A DNA stretch of 40,343 bases, taken from positions 1 through 40,343 of IMG/VR virus record IMGVR_UViG_3300022752_000156; one strand, 5' to 3'. Below are positions 8,027 to 16,021 of this stretch, in pieces (positions within the stretch are counted from its first letter, which is position 1; each line of letters begins with the position of its first letter). Made by a program: the position numbers and the translations under genes. Source of the stretch: a virus. A model generated the notes under the pieces. The model saw only the letters and a program-made list of their open reading frames with translations, did no database searches and was not told where the DNA came from.

Positions 8027-9898
8027 AAGACTAGCTAAATAATTATTTACTTGATGCTCTAAGGCTATATCTTGTATTTCATTTACTTGATCTTTATTTT
8101 GATCGAAAGGGTTATTGATATAATCTTGTATTTTAGTTTTCCAATTTTCTGGCTTCTCATTAGAGATTATTGTTTCTAGAATTTTCTCTGAATCTTCTTT
8201 TTGCTGATTGCTTAATTTTTTAACTTGTAATTTTTTTCTTACTGAAGATTTTACTTCCTCTTCAAGATTTTGAACTGCTAAAATTGTATCTTTTATTTTA
8301 AGCACAGAGTAATTTGCATTCGTACCGATTGGTTTTACATTTTTAGTAGATTGAGGTATGCCAGTAGAACCTGCTGGACGACCAGCTGAAGAAGCTCCCC
8401 CACCTATGATTGGTTGATATAAACCTTGGTCTTTGAAATCTCTTAATTTCTGCTGTGATTCTAAAGATTCTTCTGGAGTAGGAAGTCTACCAGTCTTAAT
8501 TGCCTGAACGCCTTCATCTGGAGTTAATATACCTAATTCAATTAGTCTATTAAATATTCTAGAATACTGAACATCATCCTTAAGATTTACTTCTTCGAAT
8601 GCTGGTTGAGGAAAGTTCTTAAATCCAAGATCTTTACTTATTCTTCTAATTTCTGGAACCAAAAACTCGTTTAAGAAAACTTCGCGAGCTTGTTTTAGTC
8701 TTTCAATAAATACTTGAACTTTGATACTTTGATTTGCAAATTTTTCGCTACCAATAAGAATATTATTAAGACCAATTTGAATATCTCTATCAACAACTTC
8801 ATATTTTTCTGGACCAATTAGACTGCCAATATCTGGAATTACAAATTCAGCTTTAGTTGTATAATCCGCAATTAATACTCTTCCGACGCTTTGATTTTCA
8901 AAAAGAGCTTGCATCGCTTGTAAATTTTTTTGATTAACACCGCCTTTTTCTGGCTCTGCACCCATAGTAACCAGAAGGATTGCTTGTTGTGTTGTTCTTG
9001 TAACAGCCATGTCCATTTTTTTCATTTCTAATTTCCAGTTTATATCGTCCAGAACTGGAAATCCCATTGGAATAGAGAGTGGCTCGTAATCTTGCTTTTT
9101 GTAAAAAACTGCTCCTAACTTCTTAGGATCGAGTGGAACAAGTATATAAGTATTTGATTTATTTTTTATCTGTTGTCTTGTATTATCTGGAAGCGATTTA
9201 AAAACTTCTAGATCTTCTTCCGTCTTTGGATCTCTAAGTCTTTCTAGTTCGTAATCGCTTAACAATTTATAATAAATATTAAATGAATAATTTACCGCTC
9301 CACCTACGTAAACATCGGCTGGATTTAAAATAGTATATCTTGCTGGAATTTTTATATTATTTTTTGCTGCATTTGAGAAATCTATCTTAGAACCAAAAAC
9401 TTGCACAATTTTAAGCATTTCATCTAAACCTAATTCTGTGTCGAATCTGTAAGTAAAAACATTTCCGCTTCTGTAATATTCTCTAAAGAATTGGTCTTGA
9501 AAACTAGCTAAATTAATTTTCCTAAAATATGCCTCAAAAAATTCTCTGGACTTTTTACTTCCACCCGTTAAATATATTGGGCTAGCAGAAAATTCCGTCA
9601 TTAAATCAATTGTATTTCTAAATATACCAACATTATAGTAAGCTTTTTGACAGAGCACAATTGCGTCTCTTGCATCAAGGGTAGATAAATTTTGAATATT
9701 TGGGCTATACCTAAATGGTATGATCCCCCGATCTATATTTGTAAATCTACTAGTTCTTTCTATGTCCGCGGCAGCGTTTCTTCTAATAGATGTAGAAGCT
9801 CTTATCTCCGATAGATTAGCTTTCTTAGAAGCCTCTACCATCAATGGGGTTATTTCTGAGGCCGTTGAGATTTGAGTTTTTTTATTTTTTTTACTCAT
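8006..9898 (-). CDS. Portal protein
   Basis: A 630-aa protein that I take to be the portal, the dodecameric ring at the capsid vertex through which DNA passes. Supporting features: an N-terminal part with RFTNIDRGIIPFRYSPN and a stem-like region (YYNVGIFRNTIDLMTEFSAS), a central alpha/beta portion containing NPADVYVGG, and the conserved stretch DINWKLEMKKMDMAVTRTTQ followed by an IGLNNILIGS segment typical of large-phage portals. The C-terminal third is a charged helical tail (about 480-630) with a Gly/Ser/Pro linker near residues 500-520. It lies directly downstream of the large terminase, the usual order. A late element lies 23 bases upstream of the ATG. Confidence 0.85.
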   Translation of the reverse strand: MSKKNKKTQISTASEITPLMVEASKKANLSEIRASTSIRRNAAADIERTSRFTNIDRGIIPFRYSPNIQNLSTLDARDAIVLCQKAYYNVGIFRNTIDLMTEFSASPIYLTGGSKKSREFFEAYFRKINLASFQDQFFREYYRSGNVFTYRFDTELGLDEMLKIVQVFGSKIDFSNAAKNNIKIPARYTILNPADVYVGGAVNYSFNIYYKLLSDYELERLRDPKTEEDLEVFKSLPDNTRQQIKNKSNTYILVPLDPKKLGAVFYKKQDYEPLSIPMGFPVLDDINWKLEMKKMDMAVTRTTQQAILLVTMGAEPEKGGVNQKNLQAMQALFENQSVGRVLIADYTTKAEFVIPDIGSLIGPEKYEVVDRDIQIGLNNILIGSEKFANQSIKVQVFIERLKQAREVFLNEFLVPEIRRISKDLGFKNFPQPAFEEVNLKDDVQYSRIFNRLIELGILTPDEGVQAIKTGRLPTPEESLESQQKLRDFKDQGLYQPIIGGGASSAGRPAGSTGIPQSTKNVKPIGTNANYSVLKIKDTILAVQNLEEEVKSSVRKKLQVKKLSNQQKEDSEKILETIISNEKPENWKTKIQDYINNPFDQNKDQVNEIQDIALEHQVNNYLASLLYHSRL

Positions 9899-9920
9899 TT
9901 TTAATTATATATTATAAATA

Positions 9921-9929
9921 TTTACACTT
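9921..9929 (-). promoter_or_regulatory. Late-type element AAGTGTAAA
   Basis: The motif lies 23 bases before the portal ATG and overlaps the stop codon of the terminase gene. Confidence 0.5.
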
Positions 9930-11772
9930 ATTTCACCATTATTGGTGAAAAAGTCGAAGATATTTGTTCTTTTGGCTGCATCATTAAATCATTATAGCAC
10001 TTTAGACCCCAGTTGGCTAACATAAATGCAGAATAATTATCTTTTCTAGCTTTATTAGCGGATGCGCTTCTTTTAAGATGTTGAGGTAAATCAAAGGATT
10101 GTGTTCCACGACTAGTAGCAGAATGTTCAATTAATACGCATTGTTTTTTTGTTTGATACATGAAATCATCCTGATGTTCTATAAAATCTAACATCTCCCA
10201 ATCTTTTTTATCTTCCGTCTTTAATAATTCCATTGGTAATCTTAGAGAGAATTGAGAATTAAAAAAATCATCAGAAGCTGAGGTTTTACTTGCAAACCAA
10301 ACTTTTTTATAGTCTATACATGCTTGAAGATGCTCGTTAGCTCGTCTTATGAAATTACTTGTAAATACTTGGTTAAAGCATATTTTTTTATTCTCTAGAT
10401 TATATTGATTTTTAGCTTTTCTAATCATTTGATTATAATCTTCTCCTTCTAAATCAGAATCAAATTCAAAACAATTAATCTCTAATTTATTATTTTTAAA
10501 AAGTTCTGATTGATTTGCCGCAGCTAAAAATACATCTGCGCCAGCGTTATCAATAATAATTAGTTGTATATTAAAATTTGTCAATATATAATAAAAATAA
10601 TTTACATGATTTTTAAGATTACCCAAGCCAGCATAAGTATGAACTAAAGTTCCTTGCTTAGTTTCATCATCAATTTCTAAAACTGCCATCGCAAAATAGT
10701 CTGCATTTGGACTGTCGCTCATGTTAGGGTCAATTCCTAAGATATATTTTTTCTTTGGATCTCCTTTTAATAGAGTATGAGGAGATTCCCCATTCTTTAT
10801 TGTACATTCTTCCATCTTCTTTGCGTTGAAATAACTATCACTACCATCAGTAAATCTAGCACAATATTCTCTCAAAAAACTGCTATGACTTGCTCCACCA
10901 GCTTGAGCTTCTTCAATAATTGTTTTATCAATCATCTCTTCTGGTAATGCTTCATAGCTTAATTGACTAACGAAATATGTCGCCTCACCCTTTTCTTGAC
11001 TATAAATTTTTTCTGACCATTCTGTGTAAGTCTTGTATAGATTTTCGAAAGTATAACTCGCTGAAGAAAGCGCAATCATTTTACTTGTATTTTCAAAAAC
11101 CATTCGATCTGATTCTTTCATTAGTCCTTCTGAAATTAATTTATCTTCAAATTCTCTAATTTCCATTCTTTCTTTCATGTTTTGGGGAGCGACAAGAAAT
11201 GGCATTAGAACATTTTTAATAATTTCTTCTGGTAATAATAAAAACTCGTCAAGCACTAAAACATTTGCTCGAAAACCTCGTATCTTTTCTCCATTCAGAG
11301 GAATAGCCACAATGCTACCGCCATTAATTTGCCACTCAAATTGATCATTCCTTTTAGCTTTTGCCCCAAAACATTGAGATAAAAGCTCTGCGCCTTTGCT
11401 ATTTACAATTTTCTCTAAATTATTAAATATAAATCTTGCTGTACGAAAAGTTGGTCCAGCTATTAATATTTTTGTATTTGGCTCAAAAATACATTGTAAA
11501 AAACAAAATACGGCGGCCATGAAAGATTTACCACAACCACGACCAAAAACGCATAAACTAAAATTTCTATTAAGCAAGCCTTTTAAATGAAGTTCTTGAT
11601 AGTTAGCTAATTTAACACCACTAATTAATTCTGTAGTGAAACCGATATTTGCTCTTAAAAATTTTGCAAGAGTTATCTTTGCTTCTTTATCATTAAGAAT
11701 TCCTCTTAGAGAGGAGAGTTCTAAATTTGTGTCAGTAATAGATTTAATATATTTTTCTGGGCAATATATCAT
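9928..11772 (-). CDS. terL: Terminase large subunit
   Basis: The DNA-packaging motor ATPase and headful nuclease. I start it at the ATG at 11772, which overlaps the TGA of the upstream ERCC4 gene as ATGA; an in-frame ATG 51 bases earlier would overlap that gene more deeply. With this start (614 aa) the Walker A is FGRGCGKS at 76-83, Walker B VLVLDE at 171-176, and a coupling motif IALSSAS near 233-239. The RNase-H-like nuclease domain has acidic residues in YILGIDPN (D348) and LIIIDNAGAD (D408). Length is normal for a T4-like terminase. It is the last gene of the sigma-factor/packaging operon. Confidence 0.95.
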   Translation of the reverse strand: MIYCPEKYIKSITDTNLELSSLRGILNDKEAKITLAKFLRANIGFTTELISGVKLANYQELHLKGLLNRNFSLCVFGRGCGKSFMAAVFCFLQCIFEPNTKILIAGPTFRTARFIFNNLEKIVNSKGAELLSQCFGAKAKRNDQFEWQINGGSIVAIPLNGEKIRGFRANVLVLDEFLLLPEEIIKNVLMPFLVAPQNMKERMEIREFEDKLISEGLMKESDRMVFENTSKMIALSSASYTFENLYKTYTEWSEKIYSQEKGEATYFVSQLSYEALPEEMIDKTIIEEAQAGGASHSSFLREYCARFTDGSDSYFNAKKMEECTIKNGESPHTLLKGDPKKKYILGIDPNMSDSPNADYFAMAVLEIDDETKQGTLVHTYAGLGNLKNHVNYFYYILTNFNIQLIIIDNAGADVFLAAANQSELFKNNKLEINCFEFDSDLEGEDYNQMIRKAKNQYNLENKKICFNQVFTSNFIRRANEHLQACIDYKKVWFASKTSASDDFFNSQFSLRLPMELLKTEDKKDWEMLDFIEHQDDFMYQTKKQCVLIEHSATSRGTQSFDLPQHLKRSASANKARKDNYSAFMLANWGLKCYNDLMMQPKEQISSTFSPIMVK

Positions 11773-12704
11773 AGAATTTTCATATCGTATGCTAATTGTA
11801 AGTCTATCTTTTGATAAAAGCATTTGCTAGCGAATATCGCTTCTATTAGTCTCGTCATCTCTTGTCTTCCATCTACAAAAATAAATTGTAGATTATTATA
11901 TTCCTGGAGGAGTTCTCTAACATTATGGAATATATATTCTGGAGTTGCTTTTATTTTCTTACTAATATGAGGAAGATATCTAAAGCTTAAAGCGTTTGAT
12001 AAAACTTCTTCAACCATAACAATTATATAAGAATTATTCTTTTTCGCTTTTTCTATTTCATTTTTAAAACGATCATAGTTTTTAACACTCAGAGTGCTAA
12101 TAAAATCACTAAGACTTTTTCTTTCAATAAAACAATTACAATTGTTATTAGAACAACTATAATCTCCGAAAGAAAGGGTTTTTATTTCAAATGGAGTATT
12201 AAATTTTAACCAACTTTGTTCCCTTGTATCAACATATATCATATCTTTATTTGATAATTTATATTTAAAATTATCTTTAATTAAATCTGGATGAACAAAT
12301 CTATTCTCCAATCCTAAAGATGAGCATAAATCATAATAATTTTTAAATATCTTATTATAAAATACTATAGATGGAGCCATGATTGTTCTTAGTTCTACTT
12401 GCGTTGGTGTATAAATTAAATTCTTATTGTTTTTTCTTTTTAATAATAATTCTTTGCAATATTCTTGAGCCTTTTCAATAGATTGTTCTTTTAACCATCT
12501 TTTCATATTATTTTTATCATTAAAATCACTATTAAGATATTGTTCTTTTGTCTTAAAATTTATTAATTCATTAGTCAGTAGGTCTCTACGTTCATAATAT
12601 TTTTGATAATATTTTACCTTATTTAAACCATAGCTTTTTAGCGCAAGATGAAGACTCTTCTCATCTTTAAACTCCTTACCGTCTATTTTACATATTACGC
12701 TCAT
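11769..12704 (-). CDS. ERCC4/XPF-type nuclease domain protein
   Basis: A 311-aa protein whose C-terminal half carries the ERCC4 nuclease motifs in order: YVDTREQ (D159, E162), LSFGDYS (G180-D181), FIERKSLSD (the ERKxxxD signature, E194-R195-K196-D200) and DRFKNEI (R212), followed by a hydrophobic strand IIVMVEE. Family members cut branched or structured DNA. The N-terminal 130 residues are helical, basic and unassigned and could bind DNA. The gene overlaps both neighbours by 4 bases (ATGA type), so it is tightly coupled to the terminase. A role in trimming branched DNA before or during packaging, analogous to T4 endonuclease VII, is my inference. Confidence 0.85.
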   Translation of the reverse strand: MSVICKIDGKEFKDEKSLHLALKSYGLNKVKYYQKYYERRDLLTNELINFKTKEQYLNSDFNDKNNMKRWLKEQSIEKAQEYCKELLLKRKNNKNLIYTPTQVELRTIMAPSIVFYNKIFKNYYDLCSSLGLENRFVHPDLIKDNFKYKLSNKDMIYVDTREQSWLKFNTPFEIKTLSFGDYSCSNNNCNCFIERKSLSDFISTLSVKNYDRFKNEIEKAKKNNSYIIVMVEEVLSNALSFRYLPHISKKIKATPEYIFHNVRELLQEYNNLQFIFVDGRQEMTRLIEAIFASKCFYQKIDLQLAYDMKIL

Positions 12705-13795
12705 CCATTTAAAATTTCGTCTTTAGATATTCCTAAAATCTTACATTTTATTTCATCCATAGAAGATAATCTCTCTATTTCGTTTGAAAGACTTTTTTTC
12801 CTTAATTCTGCCATTTTAATTAGTTTATTCCTAGCCTCTTCCTCTTTCCACATCTCAACAAGATTTAAAATGCTAGCAGTTTCTTTAACTTGTTTACTTA
12901 ATCTATCACTTCTCTTCACTTTTAATTCATTTAGAAGTTTTTGCTGACGATTAACGCAATCATTATATTCTTTACGAGCCGTGTTGCTTGCTTCAACCAA
13001 AGCCATGGGTATTTTTCCATCTCCCTCAATTGATAAATCTATCTGATTTTGTAATACATTAATGGTTTGTTGAATATTAGAGGAAATAACTACTTCTGTG
13101 CATAAAACAATATATTGATCTACCTCCTCTTGAGTTAGATCTCCTTTATCATAAGTATATCTTACGAAACTACTTTCGAATAATTCTCTGTCTTTTTCAT
13201 CATCATATAGATTAATTTGATGACTAAATCTGTACGTGTTCATATATCCAATTAAGGAAAATATTTCTTTTTTTTGTTTATGAGTTATTTTACTTTTATC
13301 TATTCCATCTAGAATGTATTTATTAATTTTCGCTAACATTCTTTCTTCCGTTTTCGGGGCTCTGTAATCTTCGGTTGGTATATTATTATCTTGATTATTG
13401 TTGTATTTTATATTGTTAGGTATTGTTTTTATAAAATCTAAAACACTTCTGGTTTCTTGAGAGAGGTTCGTTAGGCTTTCATTTTTAAATAAAATTTTTG
13501 CGATTTCTAAACCAGTCATAGTATGACAATTATTCGTTATATATTCTTTCTGTTCAGTCGTTAACTCTATTAAACCTTTAGGTTGATATTCATGGCTTTT
13601 TTTAGGTTTGATTTGTCTAGAAGCTAGAAAAGCTTTAACAACTTTCCCTTCTTTTGATCTTCCATCTAAATCTTCTCTATCAAAAGCAATTTTAACTAGT
13701 TCATTTAGTGAAGGAGGATTGTTTGGTCTATCATTCCATTCTTTAAGCAGCTTGAGCTGTTGTTCTTCTGTTAAAATAGGTAAATTTTCTGACAT
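12701..13795 (-). CDS. Putative terminase small subunit / helical DNA-binding protein
   Basis: A 364-aa, mostly alpha-helical protein. The N-terminal third has helix-turn-helix-like segments (NELVKIAFDREDLDGRSKEG and TGLEIAKILF). A long coiled-coil region occupies about residues 265-345 (ARKEYNDCVNRQQKLLNELK, then ASILNLVEMWKEEEARNKL). No enzymatic motif is seen. Its position between the sigma factor and the packaging genes, and the pattern of N-terminal HTH plus helical oligomerisation region, suggest the small terminase, but it is larger than most and I cannot confirm it. It overlaps the nuclease gene by 4 bases. Confidence 0.55.
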   Translation of the reverse strand: MSENLPILTEEQQLKLLKEWNDRPNNPPSLNELVKIAFDREDLDGRSKEGKVVKAFLASRQIKPKKSHEYQPKGLIELTTEQKEYITNNCHTMTGLEIAKILFKNESLTNLSQETRSVLDFIKTIPNNIKYNNNQDNNIPTEDYRAPKTEERMLAKINKYILDGIDKSKITHKQKKEIFSLIGYMNTYRFSHQINLYDDEKDRELFESSFVRYTYDKGDLTQEEVDQYIVLCTEVVISSNIQQTINVLQNQIDLSIEGDGKIPMALVEASNTARKEYNDCVNRQQKLLNELKVKRSDRLSKQVKETASILNLVEMWKEEEARNKLIKMAELRKKSLSNEIERLSSMDEIKCKILGISKDEILNG

Positions 13796-13799
13796 ATGA

Positions 13800-14480
13800 T
13801 TAAATATCTATCTCTCCACTATAAATATACTTTTTAACTTTTTGAATGATTGATTTCTTTAAATTTTTAATCTGTTTATAGCCAGCAGATCTATTCTTTT
13901 CTGTAGTTTTATATCCCATCATTTTTGCTGCTTCTTCGTCTGATTTATGTTGAATATATACTAATTCATAAAACTTCCATTCAGAATATTTTAAAATTTT
14001 AGACATTTTTTCGTGAATATTCTTTGCGGCTTTTTCTATATTAATATTATCATGAGTCATATTATGGACTTCCCTAGTATGATTTTCTAAAGCTACTGGT
14101 AATTTAATATCATAGGCAGCTTTCTTTCTTTTCTCCCATTTCTTATAAAGAGAACAGTTGCCGCATTGTTTGCCGTAGATTTTACATAAATCTTCTCCTT
14201 CCGCCGCAGAGCATTTCAGACAAGGTCTTGAATAATTTCCGTAATTATTACGAATTAAATTCTTTATCTGATTGCTAATAATCCTATTAACCCATGGTGC
14301 AAGAGGCTGTTTTTGATCATATAATTTCCATTTATTACTTATATGAATTCTTAAAATTTGAGATACGTCGTTGAAATCCATCCAAGCAAGCGCGGTCAAG
14401 TTCCATTTATTTTTTCTCTTAAATATTTCTTGATCTATCTCTTGGATTTTTTCCTCAAACTTTACTTTTTTCTTAATCAT
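13800..14480 (-). CDS. Phage RNA polymerase sigma factor with zinc-binding insert
   Basis: A 226-aa protein with a sigma region 2-like segment at about 28-78: ALAWMDFNDVSQILRI, then KQPLAPWVNRIISNQIKNLI, the pattern used for core-polymerase and -10 binding. A cysteine cluster follows (C87, C90, C99, C106, C109), likely a zinc site. A C-terminal HTH-like segment lies at about 178-217 (DEEAAKMMGY...KQIKNLKKSI), comparable to region 4. This arrangement matches a sigma family common in large phages and functionally akin to T4 gp55. It would redirect host RNA polymerase to late promoters, here probably the AAGTGTAAT sites. It is coupled to the upstream zinc-ribbon gene by an ATGA overlap. Confidence 0.8.
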   Translation of the reverse strand: MIKKKVKFEEKIQEIDQEIFKRKNKWNLTALAWMDFNDVSQILRIHISNKWKLYDQKQPLAPWVNRIISNQIKNLIRNNYGNYSRPCLKCSAAEGEDLCKIYGKQCGNCSLYKKWEKRKKAAYDIKLPVALENHTREVHNMTHDNINIEKAAKNIHEKMSKILKYSEWKFYELVYIQHKSDEEAAKMMGYKTTEKNRSAGYKQIKNLKKSIIQKVKKYIYSGEIDI

Positions 14481-14896
14481 TTTCTTCTAGATGGCCTTAA
14501 TGCTCCAGCCTCTTTTTGGAAATTTTCTAATGTTTCTTTTTTTGAGATTTTTTTGACTTTAGGTTTAATTCGATTTTTTTTATCTTGTCTTTTATCTGTA
14601 CCGATAATTTCTCCAATTTTAATCCCCCTACTTGATCTTTCCTGTTCTATCTCGACATCTAATTTATTTATGTTAGGAACTGAAGTAATATCTTCTCCAT
14701 CAATATCATCAAAATCATCTTCTATTTCTAGATTTTCTTCATTTATATTTCTAGCTATTGTCTTTTTTGGGATAAGACTTTTTTGTACTACCATTGGTGA
14801 AGATCCTTCAAAAGATTTACCACAGCTAGAACAAAATGTTGGTTTTTTTAAAGAATATTCGGTAGGAGCGCCACAGGATAAGCAATATCTCTTCAT
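14477..14896 (-). CDS. Zinc-ribbon protein (139 aa)
   Basis: The N-terminus is a CxxC-x(n)-CxxC zinc ribbon: CLSCGAPTEY, then FCSSCGKSF (C5, C8, C22, C25). The remaining 110 residues are disordered-looking, with acidic (DDFDDIDGED) and then very basic (KNRIKPKVKKISKKE) stretches. It precedes and overlaps the sigma factor, a pairing that suggests a partner in late transcription such as a co-activator or clamp-like adaptor; that is inference. It is the first gene of the operon, with a sigma70-like promoter placing +1 at or near its ATG. Confidence 0.7.
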   Translation of the reverse strand: MKRYCLSCGAPTEYSLKKPTFCSSCGKSFEGSSPMVVQKSLIPKKTIARNINEENLEIEDDFDDIDGEDITSVPNINKLDVEIEQERSSRGIKIGEIIGTDKRQDKKNRIKPKVKKISKKETLENFQKEAGALRPSRRK

Positions 14897-14903
14897 TATT
14901 TAT

Positions 14904-14932
14904 ATTATAATGAAATTAAATTTAAAATTCAA
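14904..14932 (-). promoter_or_regulatory. Sigma70-type promoter of the sigma-factor operon
   Basis: On the minus strand: TTGAAT, 17-base spacer, TATAAT, then 7 bases to the ATG at 14896. The spacing predicts a leaderless message. It lacks the AAGTGTAAT motif, fitting expression before the late genes. Confidence 0.6.
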
Positions 14933-14939
14933 ATTTATA

Positions 14940-15374
14940 TTAACTTAGATTATGCTCTTTTTTTGTCGAATCTGGAATTGCAGCTACAAAATCTGGACCT
15001 TTGCTCTTGGCCTTTTGATATAATTTTTTAATAAAGGTGTCGTAGGTCATTTCACTTTTCATACGACCAAAATTATTAATTGCATCTCTTACGTCTTGAG
15101 GGCTAACTATTGGAAAACTACGTGTTTCTGGAAAAAGAAAATCACTATCTTTTAGTTCGCTTCTTTTTTGGCCTTTATAAGTCTTTTGATATGCCTCAGT
15201 ATCGCAAATATCTACTTCCATAGCCTTAGCTTTTTGTTTCTTGCCTTTTCTAAAAGTTGTTAAACAAACTGCGACTCTTTGATCTTGACTTGTAAATTCT
15301 TCTTTAATAGCTGGCATGCAACGGCCCATATAAGAGCTTTCTTTTTCATTCTTTTTTGGTTTTGGTATAGGCAT
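14940..15374 (-). CDS. Conserved phage head-region protein (144 aa)
   Basis: Start set at 15374 (MPIPKPKKNEKESSYMGRCM), because the late element lies 8 bases upstream; an ATG 18 bases earlier would sit inside that element. The N-terminal MPxPKPKKxE...RCM segment, followed by QRVAVCLTTF, is seen at the start of head-maturation or portal-linked proteins in other phages. The C-terminal half (ETRSFPIVSPQDVRDAINNF, then GRM...TYDTFIKKLYQKAKSKG, VAAIPDS) is another recurrent phage module that I know only as a conserved domain. No protease triad is evident. Role unknown, probably virion-related. Confidence 0.65.
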   Translation of the reverse strand: MPIPKPKKNEKESSYMGRCMPAIKEEFTSQDQRVAVCLTTFRKGKKQKAKAMEVDICDTEAYQKTYKGQKRSELKDSDFLFPETRSFPIVSPQDVRDAINNFGRMKSEMTYDTFIKKLYQKAKSKGPDFVAAIPDSTKKEHNLS

Positions 15375-15384
15375 ATATAAATAT

Positions 15385-15392
15385 ATACACAT
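15385..15392 (-). promoter_or_regulatory. Late-type element ATGTGTAT
   Basis: GTGTAT is followed by 8 bases and then the ATG at 15374. It is a variant of the motif, shared exactly with the site at 7819. Confidence 0.45.
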
Positions 15393-15491
15393 AAACTTAT
15401 TTAAACTAGAAATGAGTCATTTTGTCAATATATTAAATTTTAATATTATGTCATTTTGTCTCTTTTTAAGATTTTTATCTCTGTAGAAAGT

Positions 15492-15508
15492 TGGCATGGA
15501 TCTTGCAT
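15492..15508 (+). promoter_or_regulatory. Sigma54-like promoter upstream of hsp20
   Basis: TGGCATGGATCTTGCAT fits the -24/-12 consensus TGGCACGNNNNTTGCA with one mismatch and correct GG-to-GC spacing (10 bases between). The predicted start, near 15518, is just before the AAGGAGG ribosome site. No sigma70 pair with acceptable spacing is seen. Confidence 0.45.
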
Positions 15509-15536
15509 ATAAATAAAACAAAGGAGGCATAAAACT

Positions 15537-15893
15537 ATGCTATTAACATTAAGAAACGGACATGGACCATTAGATATATTTCAAAATATATTTAATGACC
15601 CTATATTTAATTATGATAAGGGATATTCTGACTTTGCTTTAGAAAATGATCAATATTCTCTTGAAATTCCTCTAGCAGGATTTAAAAAGGAAAATATTGA
15701 TATTACTACAAATCAAGAATATCTAACAGTTAGGGCTACAAGAAAAGAAGGCAAAGTAAAATATGAAAAGTCTTTTTACTTGCCAAGAAAAGTAGATCTT
15801 TCCGAAGTAAAAGCAAAACATGAGGATGGTTTGCTTGTTATTACTTTCGGTAAAGAAAATAAAAAACTACAAAATAAAATCAAAATAGACTAA
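15537..15893 (+). CDS. Small heat-shock protein Hsp20
   Basis: A 118-aa alpha-crystallin-type chaperone that holds unfolded proteins without ATP. Residues about 30-118 form the alpha-crystallin domain: YSLEIPLAGFKKENIDITTN, the strand YLTVRATRKEGKVKYEKSF, and the end signature VKAKHEDGLLVITF. The N-terminal arm is short (about 25 residues) and the usual C-terminal IxI is replaced by NKIKID. The ribosome site AAGGAGG lies 9 bases upstream of the ATG. It is transcribed opposite to nearly all surrounding genes. Phage-borne Hsp20 genes are known from cyanophages. A sigma54-like promoter lies upstream and a hairpin downstream. Confidence 0.92.
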   Translation: MLLTLRNGHGPLDIFQNIFNDPIFNYDKGYSDFALENDQYSLEIPLAGFKKENIDITTNQEYLTVRATRKEGKVKYEKSFYLPRKVDLSEVKAKHEDGLLVITFGKENKKLQNKIKID

Positions 15894-15900
15894 TAATAAT

Positions 15901-15931
15901 CTTAGCGTCAAGTTCAATCCTTGGCGCTAAG
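15901..15931 (+). terminator. Hairpin after hsp20
   Basis: A 12-base arm CTTAGCGTCAAG, loop TTCAATC, and second arm CTTGGCGCTAAG (one G-U pair). The following bases are only moderately T-rich, so termination efficiency is uncertain. It abuts the late element at 15929. Confidence 0.55.
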
Positions 15932-15937
15932 TGTAAT
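15929..15937 (+). promoter_or_regulatory. Late-type element AAGTGTAAT (plus strand)
   Basis: The exact consensus is followed by 8 bases and then the ATG of the 24-aa membrane protein at 15946. Confidence 0.5.
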
Positions 15938-15945
15938 ACTTTTAT

Positions 15946-16020
15946 ATGACACTTGCTTCTTGGTTAATTTGTGGGGCAGTTTTAATTTATGTTCTTTATC
16001 TAAAAGAAAGAATAAAGTAA
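15946..16020 (+). CDS. 24-aa single-span membrane microprotein
   Basis: Encodes MTLASWLICGAVLIYVLYLK plus ERIK. One hydrophobic helix (about residues 3-19) is followed by a basic end, giving an N-out/C-in prediction by the positive-inside rule. It is placed between the Hsp20 hairpin and the stop of the convergent depolymerase gene, 1 base away. The late element upstream at standard spacing is the main reason to call it. No SD site is present. Function unknown. Confidence 0.5.
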   Translation: MTLASWLICGAVLIYVLYLKERIK

Positions 16021-16021
16021 A

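Noticed and set aside
14897-14903. T4-type late promoter TATAAATA before the zinc-ribbon gene
   Set aside because: TATAATATAAATA contains the word, but it is a single occurrence in AT-rich DNA; a full sigma70 pair explains it better and other late units use AAGTGTAAT.
14358-14948. Plus-strand 196-codon open frame
   Set aside because: It is antisense to the sigma-factor and zinc-ribbon genes, which have clear domains. Its Leu/Ser/Phe-rich translation is typical of the reverse of Lys/Glu-rich genes.
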